Source: JBOGFI01 sp050743365 (lineage in GTDB: Bacteria > Actinomycetota > Acidimicrobiia > IMCC26256 > JACDBD01). Taken from it: 39,271 nt of DNA. This document shows positions 24,311-32,443 of this stretch, piece by piece. A model generated the notes under the pieces. That model saw nothing but the letters and a program-made list of their open reading frames with translations. It had not been told where the DNA came from and did not search any database. The translations under genes and the position numbers were made by a program. Position 1 is the first letter of the stretch. The number at the start of each line of letters is the position of its first letter. The stretch is from assembly GCA_050743365.1 (NCBI GenBank), contig JBOGFI010000081.1, positions 1 to 39,271 on the forward strand. Reading direction: 5' to 3'.

Positions 24311-26714
24311 TGAGGCGAGCCACGAACGCGGGCAGGTCGTCGCGCCCGAGGATCTCCACGCGCGACAGCGCGAGGGGGTGCTCGCGCAGGCTGCTCCGGC
24401 CCGCATTGGACGTGAGGCCGTGGAGGTAGCCGCAACCCGCGAAGAGATGCGTGACCACGGGGTCGTAGCTCCCGTAGGGGTAGGCCGCGGCGGTGATCGG
24501 TTCCTGCAGCTGGTCCTCGAGCACCGCTCGTGAGCGGGCACCGTCCTCGGCTATCTGCGCCGGGCTCAGGCCCGCCAGCCGGCGGTGGAGCCACCCGTGC
24601 GCACCGAAGTGGACGCCTTCGTCCCGGAGATCACGGAGTGTGGGCCAGTCGAGCAGCGGCACGGTCTCGCCGTAGGCCTGGTCCCAAGAGTTCTTATCGC
24701 CCACGTGCGCGGCGGGGACGAAGAGCGTCGCGGGGAAGCCATAGCGGCGGAGCCGTGGCCAGGCGTCGGTGAGGAAGTCGCCGTAGCCGTCGTCGAAGGT
24801 GATCAGGGCGCAGCGGCCCGGCAACGGCTGGCGGCGGCGAAGGGCGTCACCCCACTCCTCGACGGTCACGCCGCGAAAGCCGGCGTCGCGCAGGTACGCG
24901 AGCTGCTCGTCGAAGGCCGTGGGCGTGACTCGGTAGGCAGCGAGACCCGGCGGACCGGTCGCGGCGACTCGGTGGTACATCAGGATCGGAAGGCGGTCGG
25001 TGACGGGCGGCGGAGCTGGGCCGAGAGACACACCACCGGACGGCAGGAAATGCGCGGCGATGTCGGGCTCGGGCGGTGACGTGACCGGGCCCTCCTCGAG
25101 GCGAGGGCCGCGCCGGCCGGCGAAGAGACCTCTTCTGCCCCGGTGTCGACGGTACAGCTGGATCCTGTACATGGGGGTGCGCAACTCGCGCACGAGCTGC
25201 AGCCCCGGCGTGGACTCGAACGTGTCGCCGATGTACGCCGCACCGAACGGGACGTCCCAGTCGAAACCCGCCTGGTCGGGATCGTCGACGACGGCGTGCG
25301 CGTGCGCCATGAGCAGGTGCCCGCCCGGGTCGATCCCGGCCGCCAGCTTGGCGGCGATTGCCGGCAGGCCGAGGCGGTCGGCCGTGTAGTACAGCGTCTC
25401 GCTGCACACGATCAGGTCGAACGTGCCCGGGAGCGGCTCGGCGGACAGGTCGAACCGCCTGAACTCGACGTGCCCGGCTCCGGCGCAACGCCGCTGGGCC
25501 CGACGGAGCGCGATCTCGGAGATATCGGCCGCGATGAGCTGGGTGACGCGGCGGGCGAGGAGCTCGGTGAAGTGACCCTCGGCGCAGCCGATCTCGAGCG
25601 CGCGGCCGGGACGACCCTGAGGGAGCAGCTCGAGCGTCTGTGTGTACTTCACCTGCTCGTACTCGCTCGAGTACCGCCACGGCTCGGCCTGCGCGGCGAA
25701 GACGGTCTCGAACTCGTGGCGGATGCTCCGCTCCACTTCGCCGACCGGCGGAGGGCCGACGTCCGTGGGCAGCCCGCTCCACAGGAGGTCGGGGGCATAC
25801 ACGACCCGCGCGGGCACGGCGCTCGCGTCGGGCCACCGCAGCGAGGGTTGGCCGGCACGGGCGGCGAGCTGCGAGAGCGCGGGTAACGCCGCCGAAGGAA
25901 GGACCACCCTGCGGGATGCCGCCGAGCCGACCGCGCCGCCGGGATGTCCGGCGAGCACGAACGCCGGCGTCCGGTCACCCGTGGCCTCGGCGACCACCCT
26001 GGCTGAGTTCGGCGCGACGCCGTCAGGCGAGCCGCGCGGGTTACGCGACCTCCGGGCGTGGGCCGCAGCCGAGAGGCGGTCGCGGAGCGATCCGCTCAAG
26101 GGCGCGCCGAGTATGCCCTCACGGACGGCTGCGACGCACAGCTCGAAACCGCATGCGGTGGAGATCGCGGCGCGTAGCTCTTGCGCTGTGAGGCCAGCCC
26201 CCGTCTTGAGACGCAACAGCGCGATGCGGGTGCCACCCACCTCGACGATCGTCGACAGGTGGCCCACGCCGGGACCGACCGCCGGGAGCTCGTCGGCGAC
26301 CTCGACCACCAGCCAGCCTGCCTGTGGCCGCGCCCACGTTCCGGGTTCTTCCGGCGTGGTCGGGTCGTAGAAGGCGTCGTCCTCCCAGGTAGAGCGGCCC
26401 CATAACTCGCGCAGGAACACGGTCCAACCCACTTCGTCGTGATGCGCCTCCCCCGAGTCGTCCGCGGCGCCGTCGTAGATCGTCCGGGAGAAGAACCGGC
26501 CGAGGATGGGCCAGGCGTGGGCAGCGGCGATGGAGTCCGTGAGCACCGCCGCCGTGACTCGGCCGTTCACGACGGGCAACTCGACGAGACCGACCGGCGC
26601 GGTCTCGATCTCGACGTCGACGTGCAGCCGGTCGGCATCCGGAGGCGTCACGACGTCGGCCACCGGTTCGGTGACCTCGAGCCGCACCGCGTGGGTGGTC
26701 ACAGCTGCGGCCAT
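24279..26714 (-). CDS. Fusion: tandem N-terminal modules, NodS-like methyltransferase, NodB-like deacetylase
   Basis: An 811-residue multidomain protein. Residues ~8-75 and ~134-205 each resemble the short module found at the N-termini of the two GT2 proteins at 15626 and 18184. Residues ~206-325 are unassigned. Residues ~328-520 are a SAM-dependent methyltransferase of the NodS type: RHEFETVFAAQAEPWRYSSEYE region, motif I ALEIGCAEGHF (372-382), ADIS (396-399), DLIVCSETLYY. Residues ~574-800 are a NodB polysaccharide deacetylase: ILMYHRV, ITFDDGYGDF (metal Asp 641/642), GAHGWLH (H706, H710) and AAYPYGSYD. In rhizobia NodS and NodB are separate enzymes that N-methylate and de-N-acetylate Nod factor. 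No signal peptide is visible, so cytoplasmic action is likely. The ATG at 26714 has no ribosome site; GTG 26702 is an alternative. Confidence 0.85.
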   Translation of the reverse strand: MAAAVTTHAVRLEVTEPVADVVTPPDADRLHVDVEIETAPVGLVELPVVNGRVTAAVLTDSIAAAHAWPILGRFFSRTIYDGAADDSGEAHHDEVGWTVFLRELWGRSTWEDDAFYDPTTPEEPGTWARPQAGWLVVEVADELPAVGPGVGHLSTIVEVGGTRIALLRLKTGAGLTAQELRAAISTACGFELCVAAVREGILGAPLSGSLRDRLSAAAHARRSRNPRGSPDGVAPNSARVVAEATGDRTPAFVLAGHPGGAVGSAASRRVVLPSAALPALSQLAARAGQPSLRWPDASAVPARVVYAPDLLWSGLPTDVGPPPVGEVERSIRHEFETVFAAQAEPWRYSSEYEQVKYTQTLELLPQGRPGRALEIGCAEGHFTELLARRVTQLIAADISEIALRRAQRRCAGAGHVEFRRFDLSAEPLPGTFDLIVCSETLYYTADRLGLPAIAAKLAAGIDPGGHLLMAHAHAVVDDPDQAGFDWDVPFGAAYIGDTFESTPGLQLVRELRTPMYRIQLYRRHRGRRGLFAGRRGPRLEEGPVTSPPEPDIAAHFLPSGGVSLGPAPPPVTDRLPILMYHRVAATGPPGLAAYRVTPTAFDEQLAYLRDAGFRGVTVEEWGDALRRRQPLPGRCALITFDDGYGDFLTDAWPRLRRYGFPATLFVPAAHVGDKNSWDQAYGETVPLLDWPTLRDLRDEGVHFGAHGWLHRRLAGLSPAQIAEDGARSRAVLEDQLQEPITAAAYPYGSYDPVVTHLFAGCGYLHGLTSNAGRSSLREHPLALSRVEILGRDDLPAFVARLSDLPVAPDHR

Positions 26715-26738
26715 GCCCGCGCGGTCGTCGCGGCGCCC

Positions 26739-26969
26739 CTAGTCTCGGCCGAAGCCGACCCGCTTGGGCCCCTCGTCCAAGTCGACCTCGATGTAGGCGA
26801 GCTTGTCGGCCGGCACCCCGATCTTGCGGCCCTTGGCGTCGTCGAGCCAGACCATGGACACGCCGTCCTTCAGCGCCTTCTCGATGGTCTCGACCGCGTC
26901 ATCCACTCCGCCGTCGAAGTCGAGCGCCAGCTCCTTGGGCGTGTGGACGACGCCGATTCGCACTTCCAT
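26739..26969 (-). CDS. DUF3107 family protein
   Basis: A 76-residue acidic protein that matches the actinobacterial DUF3107 family in length and in pattern: MEVRIGVVHTPKELALDFD, VETIEKALKDG, WLDDAKGRKIGVPADKLAYIE (shown in pieces). It is a small cytoplasmic protein of unknown function. The ATG at 26969 has a strong ribosome site, GGAGGA, seven bases upstream, and its own -10 box TAGCAT. It lies 24 bases upstream of the NodS-NodB fusion on the same strand, so the two may be cotranscribed although a functional link is not expected. Confidence 0.85.
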   Translation of the reverse strand: MEVRIGVVHTPKELALDFDGGVDDAVETIEKALKDGVSMVWLDDAKGRKIGVPADKLAYIEVDLDEGPKRVGFGRD

Positions 26970-26999
26970 GGGGCAGTCCTCCGTCGGCCTCGGACGGCG

Positions 27000-27005
27000 A
27001 TGCTA
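27000..27005 (-). promoter_or_regulatory. -10 box TAGCAT of the DUF3107 gene
   Basis: Reading on the minus strand, TAGCAT overlaps the TAG stop of ctaG. It would give a leader of about 24 bases containing the GGAGGA site, so this gene has both its own promoter and a leadered mRNA, unlike many neighbours. Confidence 0.45.
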
Positions 27006-27893
27006 TCGGTCGGCACCGGAAGCGAGCGCACCCGCCTGCCGGTCGAGCACACGGTCGTGGCGCGCCGCGGCTCGCTCGTCGTGGGTCATCCACCGCCGAA
27101 CCACCAGCAGGGTTGCCGCCACGCCGAACACCTCGCCCACCACCCAGAGCAGGCCGGCGCCGGTCCGCTGGTCGGCCAGCGGGCTCGCCCCCCACCGGCG
27201 CACGACCTCGTCGTACCAGCTGGCTGCGAGCACGCGGTCGCTGGTGAGAATGGCGACGCCGAGGAAGGCGTGGAACGGCAGCGCCACCAGCACGTACAGC
27301 AGCCGGGCGGCGTAGCCGAGCGCGTGCGGGATCGGGTCGATGCCGACGACCTGGGCCATGAACAGCGACCCCGCGAGCAGGAAATGCGCGTGCACGAGCG
27401 CATGCACCCACTCGTGGCGCAGCGACAGCTCGTAGAGCGACGTGAAGTAGAGGACGACCAGGCTCCCGCCGAACAGCAGCCACGCGATCACCGGGTGGGT
27501 GAGCACGCGCACGGGCACGGTGTGCAGTGCTCGCAGGATCTGCCGTTGCGACGCGCGATTGCTCGCTTGGAGCGCGAGCGTCACCGGCGCACCCAGCGCG
27601 AGCAGGAGCGGCGCCACCATGCCCAAGAGCAGGTGCTGGGCTACGTGCAGGCTGAACAGCACCCGGTCGTAGGCGGCAAGCCCGGACTGCGTGGCCACGA
27701 CGATGACCGCGAGCCCGGCACCGAACGCGACGGATCGTCCCCGCGGCCACGTCCTGCCGCGGCGCGCGAGCCGGCGGATACCTACCGCGTAGGCCGCGCC
27801 CGCCGCCGCTACCACAGGGAGGAGGAGGTCGGCGTGCCAACCCGTGACGAGCACGTCCCACGACGGTGGCGGCGGCGCGACCAGCACTTCCAC
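27003..27893 (-). CDS. ctaG: Cytochrome c oxidase assembly factor, CtaG (caa3) family
   Basis: A 296-residue integral membrane protein with about seven helices. Recognisable blocks are LFSLHVAQHLLLGMVAPLLLALGAP (paired His in FSLHVAQHLLLG), RHEWVHALVHAHFLLAGSLF (His-rich HEWVHALVHAHF) and ARLLYVLVALPFHAFLGVAIL (PFHAFLGV). These His-rich segments are characteristic of the CtaG family needed to assemble haem-copper oxidase, probably by supplying copper. It is divergent from ctaE, whose product is oxidase subunit III, which supports the role. The GTG at 27893 follows TAGCGT by 6 bases. Confidence 0.9.
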   Translation of the reverse strand: MEVLVAPPPPSWDVLVTGWHADLLLPVVAAAGAAYAVGIRRLARRGRTWPRGRSVAFGAGLAVIVVATQSGLAAYDRVLFSLHVAQHLLLGMVAPLLLALGAPVTLALQASNRASQRQILRALHTVPVRVLTHPVIAWLLFGGSLVVLYFTSLYELSLRHEWVHALVHAHFLLAGSLFMAQVVGIDPIPHALGYAARLLYVLVALPFHAFLGVAILTSDRVLAASWYDEVVRRWGASPLADQRTGAGLLWVVGEVFGVAATLLVVRRWMTHDERAAARHDRVLDRQAGALASGADR

Positions 27894-27899
27894 GAGGCC

Positions 27900-27905
27900 A
27901 CGCTA
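27900..27905 (-). promoter_or_regulatory. -10 box TAGCGT of ctaG (leaderless)
   Basis: On the minus strand TAGCGT is followed by 6 bases and the GTG start at 27893, a one-base variant of the TAGCCT box seen elsewhere. Confidence 0.45.
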
Positions 27906-27944
27906 CTCACGAGCGCGAGCCGGGATGCGGCCGCGGCCTTGTGA

Positions 27945-27950
27945 CAGACT
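27945..27950 (+). promoter_or_regulatory. -10 box CAGACT of the ctaE-qcrCAB operon (leaderless)
   Basis: CAGACT is followed by 6 bases and the GTG at 27957. It shares the 63-base divergent gap with the ctaG promoter. No -35 is obvious. Confidence 0.4.
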
Positions 27951-27956
27951 CCGCTC

Positions 27957-28538
27957 GTGCAGGAGTCGGTCGTGGCCGAGCAGGGACCGCGCGCTCGCCC
28001 GCCGTCGATGCTCACCGTGGGAACGGTCGTGTGGCTGGCCTCGGAGCTGATGTTCTTCGGGGGACTGTTCGCCGCCTACTTCACCCTTCGGGCCGAAGCC
28101 TCCACCTGGCCGCCTCGCGCCGTGACCCTCGAGACGACGACGTCGGCGATCGCGACCGTCGTGCTCCTCGCATCCAGCGGCACGATCCACTTCGCCGGCC
28201 GCGCGCTCGAGCGTGACGACCGCGCCGGCGTGGAGCGGTGGCTGGCGATCACCCTCGCCCTGGGCGCGCTGTTCCTGGCCAACCAGCTGCGGGAGTTCAT
28301 GGTCGCCGACTTCGAGATCTCGTCGCACGCCTACGGGTCGATCTACTACCTGATGACGGGGTTCCACGGGCTGCACGTCCTCGGCGGGCTCGTGCTGCTC
28401 GTCATCGGGCTCGCGGTCGTGAGCGGTCCCGGGCCGCTGCCCCGCCGAGGGCCCGCCGTCGAGTCGGTCACCTACTACTGGCATTTCGTCGACGTCGTCT
28501 GGGTCGGTCTGTTCACCACCATCTTCCTCATTCGCTAG
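27957..28538 (+). CDS. ctaE: Cytochrome c oxidase subunit III (CtaE)
   Basis: A 193-residue membrane protein with five helices, the short actinobacterial form of haem-copper oxidase subunit III. Diagnostic blocks are VVWLASELMFFGGLFAAYFTLR (with the Glu in SELMFF), FHGLHVLGGL and SVTYYWHFVDVVWVGLFTTIFLI (YYWHFVDVVW). It is part of the aa3 oxidase and heads the operon with qcrC, qcrA and qcrB. The TAG stop is followed immediately by the ATG of qcrC. Confidence 0.93.
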   Translation: MQESVVAEQGPRARPPSMLTVGTVVWLASELMFFGGLFAAYFTLRAEASTWPPRAVTLETTTSAIATVVLLASSGTIHFAGRALERDDRAGVERWLAITLALGALFLANQLREFMVADFEISSHAYGSIYYLMTGFHGLHVLGGLVLLVIGLAVVSGPGPLPRRGPAVESVTYYWHFVDVVWVGLFTTIFLIR

Positions 28539-29291
28539 ATGTATCGGGTCGCCGCCGTCCTCGTCGCGATCCTCGTGCTGGCGGTGGCGACGACCGCGGG
28601 CTTCGCCGGTGCGGCCGGCGTCGGCGGTTCCGGCGAAGACGACGAGCTGGTGGAACGGGGACGCGAGCTCTTCCTCACCGGCTGCGCGTCGTGCCACGGC
28701 GCCGACGGCGAGGGCACCGACCAGGGCCCGGACCTGATCGGGGTGGGCGCCGCATCGGCCGACTTCCAGCTCACCACCGGCCGGATGCCCGACACCGACC
28801 CCGACCGGCAGCCGGTCAGCAAACCGCCCGCGTACGAGCCCGACGAGATCGACGCGCTGGTCGCGTACGTGGCGTCGCTGGGCGACGGTCCGCCGATCCC
28901 CGACATCAACCACCCGCGCGGCAGGCTGGTCGAGGGCACGCAGCTCTACATCTTGAACTGCGCCGGCTGCCACAGCTCGGCCGGCAACGGCGGCGCGCTC
29001 AGCTCCGGACGGAACGCGCCGACCCTCCACGGCTCGACCGGGGTGCAGGTGGCCGAGGCCGTGCGCACCGGCCCCGGGCCGATGCCGGTCTTCGGGCCCG
29101 AGACGCTCTCGGACCGCCAGGTGAACTCGATCGTGAGGTACGTGCGCTACCTCGACGATCCCGAGGACCCCGGAGGCTTCTCGCTGGGCCGGGTCGGCCC
29201 GATCACCGAGGGACTGGTCGCGCTGCTGTTCGGGCTGGTGGTGCTGGCGTTCGTGTGCCGCTGGATCGAGCCCAAGGAGCACGCGCAGTGA
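28539..29291 (+). CDS. qcrC: Di-haem cytochrome c subunit of cytochrome bc1 (QcrC)
   Basis: A 250-residue protein with an N-terminal signal/anchor (about 4-27), two class I cytochrome c domains with haem-binding CASCH (49-53) and CAGCH (141-145), probable axial Met at GRMP (83) and GPMP (182), and a C-terminal helix (about 222-241). The covalent di-haem form lets electrons pass directly from the bc1 complex to the aa3 oxidase without a soluble cytochrome c, as in actinobacterial supercomplexes. It begins right after the ctaE stop and overlaps qcrA by GTGA. Confidence 0.94.
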   Translation: MYRVAAVLVAILVLAVATTAGFAGAAGVGGSGEDDELVERGRELFLTGCASCHGADGEGTDQGPDLIGVGAASADFQLTTGRMPDTDPDRQPVSKPPAYEPDEIDALVAYVASLGDGPPIPDINHPRGRLVEGTQLYILNCAGCHSSAGNGGALSSGRNAPTLHGSTGVQVAEAVRTGPGPMPVFGPETLSDRQVNSIVRYVRYLDDPEDPGGFSLGRVGPITEGLVALLFGLVVLAFVCRWIEPKEHAQ

Positions 29292-30145
29292 CCACGCCCG
29301 AACGCCGCGAGCGGCAGGCCGTCAACCAGGCGGCGGTGGCATTCGGCGCCAGCGCGCTGGCGTCGCTCGGCCTCGCGATCGTGTACTGGCAGGGGGGCCA
29401 GAGCCAGGTCGAAGGCGTGCTGCTGGCGGTCGCGCTCGGAGGGATCGGCTACGGGTTCGTGGTCGTCGCCCGCCGTCTCCTCCCCCAGGGCCCGTACGTC
29501 GAGGAGCGCGAGGTTCTCCCGTCGACCGAGGTGCAGGTCTCGGCGTTCGAGACCGACCTCGAACGGGGCGAGGGCTGGCTGGCGCGGCGCGGCTTCCTCG
29601 TCAAGATGCTGGGCGTCGCCGCCGGCGCGCTGGGCCTCGCGGCGCTGTTCCCCATCCGCTCGCTCGGCCCCGACCCCGGCCGCTCGCTCTTCCGGACGAA
29701 ATGGCGCCGGGGCTCACTCGTCGTGGACGAGCAGGGCGAACCGGTTGAGGTCGCCACACTCGAGGTCGGCGGCGTCCTCACCGTGTTCCCCGACGGCTTC
29801 CTCGAACGTGAGGACTCGCAGACCATCCTCATCCGCGCCGACGACCGTGACGTCGTGACCCGCAAGGGGCGGGAGGATTGGGCCCCCGAGGGCTACGTCG
29901 CGTACTCGAAGGTGTGCCCGCACGCGGGCTGCCCGGTGGGGCTGTACCAGCAGGACGTGAAGCGGCTGCTGTGCCCGTGCCACCAGTCGACTTTCGACGT
30001 GCTCGACGGCGCCCGCCCCGTGTTCGGTCCCGCCACCCGCTCGCTGCCCCAGCTGCCGCTCATGGTCGACGACGACGGGTTCCTACGGTCGCAGCGCGAC
30101 TATGACGAGCCCATCGGGCCGGGCTTCTGGGACCGCGACCGGTGA
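29288..30145 (+). CDS. qcrA: Rieske iron-sulfur subunit of cytochrome bc1 (QcrA)
   Basis: A 285-residue protein with three hydrophobic segments (about 16-34, 41-60, 104-122) and a C-terminal Rieske domain. The 2Fe-2S ligands are CPHAGC (C210, H212) and CPCHQS (C229, H232; the other two Cys, C215 and C231, form the disulfide). The third helix is preceded by a twin-arginine motif, ARRGFLVKM (R100-R101), as in actinobacterial QcrA proteins whose last helix is moved by the Tat system. The GTG forms a GTGA overlap with qcrC, and its TGA overlaps the qcrB start. Confidence 0.94.
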   Translation: MTTPERRERQAVNQAAVAFGASALASLGLAIVYWQGGQSQVEGVLLAVALGGIGYGFVVVARRLLPQGPYVEEREVLPSTEVQVSAFETDLERGEGWLARRGFLVKMLGVAAGALGLAALFPIRSLGPDPGRSLFRTKWRRGSLVVDEQGEPVEVATLEVGGVLTVFPDGFLEREDSQTILIRADDRDVVTRKGREDWAPEGYVAYSKVCPHAGCPVGLYQQDVKRLLCPCHQSTFDVLDGARPVFGPATRSLPQLPLMVDDDGFLRSQRDYDEPIGPGFWDRDR

Positions 30146-31527
30146 TCATCTCCGGCGTCGCCCGGTGGATCGACAACCGGCTCGGCGCGTCGCGCGCGGC
30201 GCGCAACACGCTCAACAAGGTCTTCCCGGACCACTGGTCGTTCATGCTGGGCGAGATCGCGCTCTACTGCTTCGTGATCCTCGTGCTCACCGGGGTGTAC
30301 CTGACGTTCTTCTTCACGCCGGGAACGAGGGAAGTGGTGTACCACGGGAGCTACGGCCCGCTCGACGGCGCGAGGATGTCGCAGGCGTACGAGTCGGTCC
30401 TGCGCATCAGCTTCGACGTGCGGGCCGGTCTGGTGATGCGCCAGATCCACCACTGGGCCGCGCTGGTGTTCGTCGCCGCCGTCGTCGCCCACCTCATGCG
30501 CATCTTCTTCACCGGCGCGTTCCGCCGGCCCCGCGAGATCAACTGGATGATCGGCGTGACCCTGCTGATCCTCGCGATCGCGAACGGCTTCACCGGCTAC
30601 TCGCTCCCCGACGACTTGCTCTCGGGCACCGGGCTCCGCATCGCCTACTCGGTGGTGGTCTCGGTCCCCGTCGTGGGCGTGTGGACCGCGTTCCTGATCT
30701 TCGGGGGCGAGTTCCCCGGGAACGAGGTGCTCACGCGCCTCTTTGTGATCCACATCCTGATCATCCCCGCCGCGATCAGCGTGCTGCTCGGCGCGCACCT
30801 GGCGATCCTCGTGCGCCAGAAGCACACCCAGTTCGCCGGCCGGGGCCGCACCAACACCAACGTGGTCGGTGCCCGGTTATGGCCGACGTTCACAGCCAAG
30901 ACGCTGGGGCTGTTCTTCCTGACGTTCGCGGTGCTGGCCGCGCTGGGGGGCCTGGCTCAGATCAACCCCGTGTGGATCTGGGGCCCGTTCGAGCCGGCGG
31001 CGGTGAGCGCGGGCTCCCAGCCCGACTGGTACGTGGGTTGGCTCGAGGGGTCGCTGCGCCTGTTCCCGGCGTGGGAGACGCGCGCCTTCGGGTTCGAGAT
31101 CCCCAACCCCTTCTACTCCGGCGCGGTCATCCCGGGGATCACGTTCGCGGTGTTGTACGCGTGGCCGTTCCTCGAGGCTCGCATGACCAGGGACCGGGCC
31201 GAGCACCACCTGCTCGACCGGCCGCGCGACCGGCCGGTCCGCACGTCGATCGGCGTGGCGGTGCTGACCTTCTACGTGATCCTGTTCGCCGCCGGCGGCA
31301 ACGACGTCCTCGCGGCCCGCTTCGACATCTCGGTGAACGCGATCACGTGGGCGTTCCGCATCGCGGTGCTGGCGGTCCCCCCGCTCGCCGGCCTGCTTAC
31401 CTACCGGCTCTGCCGCGAGCTCCAGGCCCGCGAGCGGGCGCACCCGCCCGCAGTGGCCGTTCTCGAACGCACCGAGGCCGGTGGCTACGTCGAGGTGGAG
31501 GAGCCGGCGGGCGCCGCGAAGCCCTGA
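30142..31527 (+). CDS. qcrB: Cytochrome b subunit of cytochrome bc1 (QcrB)
   Basis: A 461-residue polytopic protein with about eight or nine helices. Haem-b ligand helices are visible in MRQIHHWAALVFVAAVVAHLMRIFF (HHWA and AHLMRIF) and FVIHILIIPAAISVLLGAHLAIL (VIHILIIP and GAHLAIL). ANGFTGYSLPDDLLSG matches the quinol-oxidation region and QPDWYVGWLEG the PEWY loop, here PDWY, which lines the Qo site. It is somewhat shorter than mycobacterial QcrB. It ends the ctaE-qcrCAB operon, and its 3' end overlaps the convergent MOSC gene by 43 bases. Confidence 0.94.
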   Translation: MIISGVARWIDNRLGASRAARNTLNKVFPDHWSFMLGEIALYCFVILVLTGVYLTFFFTPGTREVVYHGSYGPLDGARMSQAYESVLRISFDVRAGLVMRQIHHWAALVFVAAVVAHLMRIFFTGAFRRPREINWMIGVTLLILAIANGFTGYSLPDDLLSGTGLRIAYSVVVSVPVVGVWTAFLIFGGEFPGNEVLTRLFVIHILIIPAAISVLLGAHLAILVRQKHTQFAGRGRTNTNVVGARLWPTFTAKTLGLFFLTFAVLAALGGLAQINPVWIWGPFEPAAVSAGSQPDWYVGWLEGSLRLFPAWETRAFGFEIPNPFYSGAVIPGITFAVLYAWPFLEARMTRDRAEHHLLDRPRDRPVRTSIGVAVLTFYVILFAAGGNDVLAARFDISVNAITWAFRIAVLAVPPLAGLLTYRLCRELQARERAHPPAVAVLERTEAGGYVEVEEPAGAAKP

Positions 31528-32057
31528 ACCTTGCGGGCCGGGTCGCCCACCCTGACGGTGCCGGCCACGACCACCCTGGCGTTCACGCCCCGCAGGTTCA
31601 GCTCGACACCCTCAGGCGAGTTCACGAGGCGGAGGGCATCGCGACCGAACCGGGCGGCGAACTTGGCACACCCGCGGTGCGGAGGGTATGTGATCTCGAT
31701 CACCGCCGAGCCCACCTCGAGGCGGGACCCGGGCGGGAGGTTCTCCCCGCCGAGATCGAGGTCGACGTAGAGCTGGTCCCCGGCCAGGGACCGTCGCGCC
31801 GGGTCGGCGGCGACGAGCGCGGCGGCGCGTGCGTTCATGACGGTCAGCTGCCGGTCGGGGGCGCTCCCTCGCTCGCGCCAGGTGTCGCCGACCAGGCCCT
31901 CGGCCGGGTCGAGCCGCGCCTCGTCGAGCAACTCCCGCTCGTCGACCGCCGGTCGGCAGACGATGAGCTCGACCCGCCCGTCGTCGGCGGGCGCGCCGCG
32001 GACCTCGGCGAGTCCGGCGAGCAGGGCGTCGGTCGTCAGGTGCTCCATCCCGATCAT
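31485..32057 (-). CDS. MOSC domain protein
   Basis: A 190-residue protein with a MOSC domain, the molybdenum-cofactor sulfurase C-terminal fold. The conserved Cys lies in PPHRGCAKFAARFG, followed by LNLRGVNARVVVAGTVRVGD. MOSC proteins carry or transfer sulfur to metals, for example in molybdenum enzymes or detoxification of N-hydroxylated compounds, but the substrate here is unknown. The ATG at 32057 is chosen because it overlaps the ctaF stop as ATGA; a second ATG at 32048 is possible. Its placement as the last gene of the ctaC-ctaD-ctaF operon is unexpected. Confidence 0.85.
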   Translation of the reverse strand: MIGMEHLTTDALLAGLAEVRGAPADDGRVELIVCRPAVDERELLDEARLDPAEGLVGDTWRERGSAPDRQLTVMNARAAALVAADPARRSLAGDQLYVDLDLGGENLPPGSRLEVGSAVIEITYPPHRGCAKFAARFGRDALRLVNSPEGVELNLRGVNARVVVAGTVRVGDPARKVQGFAAPAGSSTST

Positions 32058-32443
32058 TCTGCCCCGCCCCGGCTCTCGGCGACGTACCCGACGGCGGCGA
32101 GGGCGAAGACCGTCCCGCCGAGGACGATCACCCACACGCCGAACACGAACCCGGTCGCGAGCGCGGTGGCGCCGAACGCGAGCGCGAACGGCCAGATCGA
32201 CGCGGCGGGGAATTCGGTGCGGGCGCCGGCGCCGTCGGCGATCGTCGCGTCGGAGCGATCCTCGGGCCGGGGCGGGATGCGGCGCGAGATCAGCAGCAGA
32301 TAGCCGCCGCTGAGCAGGCCGAGGAGGGCGGAGGCGATCAGCATCGTCGTCCCCGCGTCCTCGTACGCGGTGAAGGCGTAGATCCCGCCGATCACCACGA
32401 AGAAGGCGGTGACCCCGAGAAAGAAGTAGGCCTCGACCTTCAC
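32054..32443 (-). CDS. ctaF: Cytochrome c oxidase subunit IV (CtaF)
   Basis: A 129-residue membrane protein with four helices, matching the actinobacterial subunit IV family in length, position and the opening KVEAYFFLGVTAFFVVIGGIY (read as KVEAYFFLGVTAFF). It stabilises the aa3 oxidase. The GTG start overlaps the ctaD stop as GTGA and its TGA overlaps the MOSC ATG. Sequence conservation in this family is low, so the call rests on pattern and on being directly after ctaD. Confidence 0.88.
   Translation of the reverse strand: MKVEAYFFLGVTAFFVVIGGIYAFTAYEDAGTTMLIASALLGLLSGGYLLLISRRIPPRPEDRSDATIADGAGARTEFPAASIWPFALAFGATALATGFVFGVWVIVLGGTVFALAAVGYVAESRGGAE

Noticed and set aside
22934..24313. 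459-codon plus-strand frame opposite the GT-C gene
   Set aside because: Glu/Arg/Gly-rich antisense of a membrane protein; no motifs or plausible start signal.
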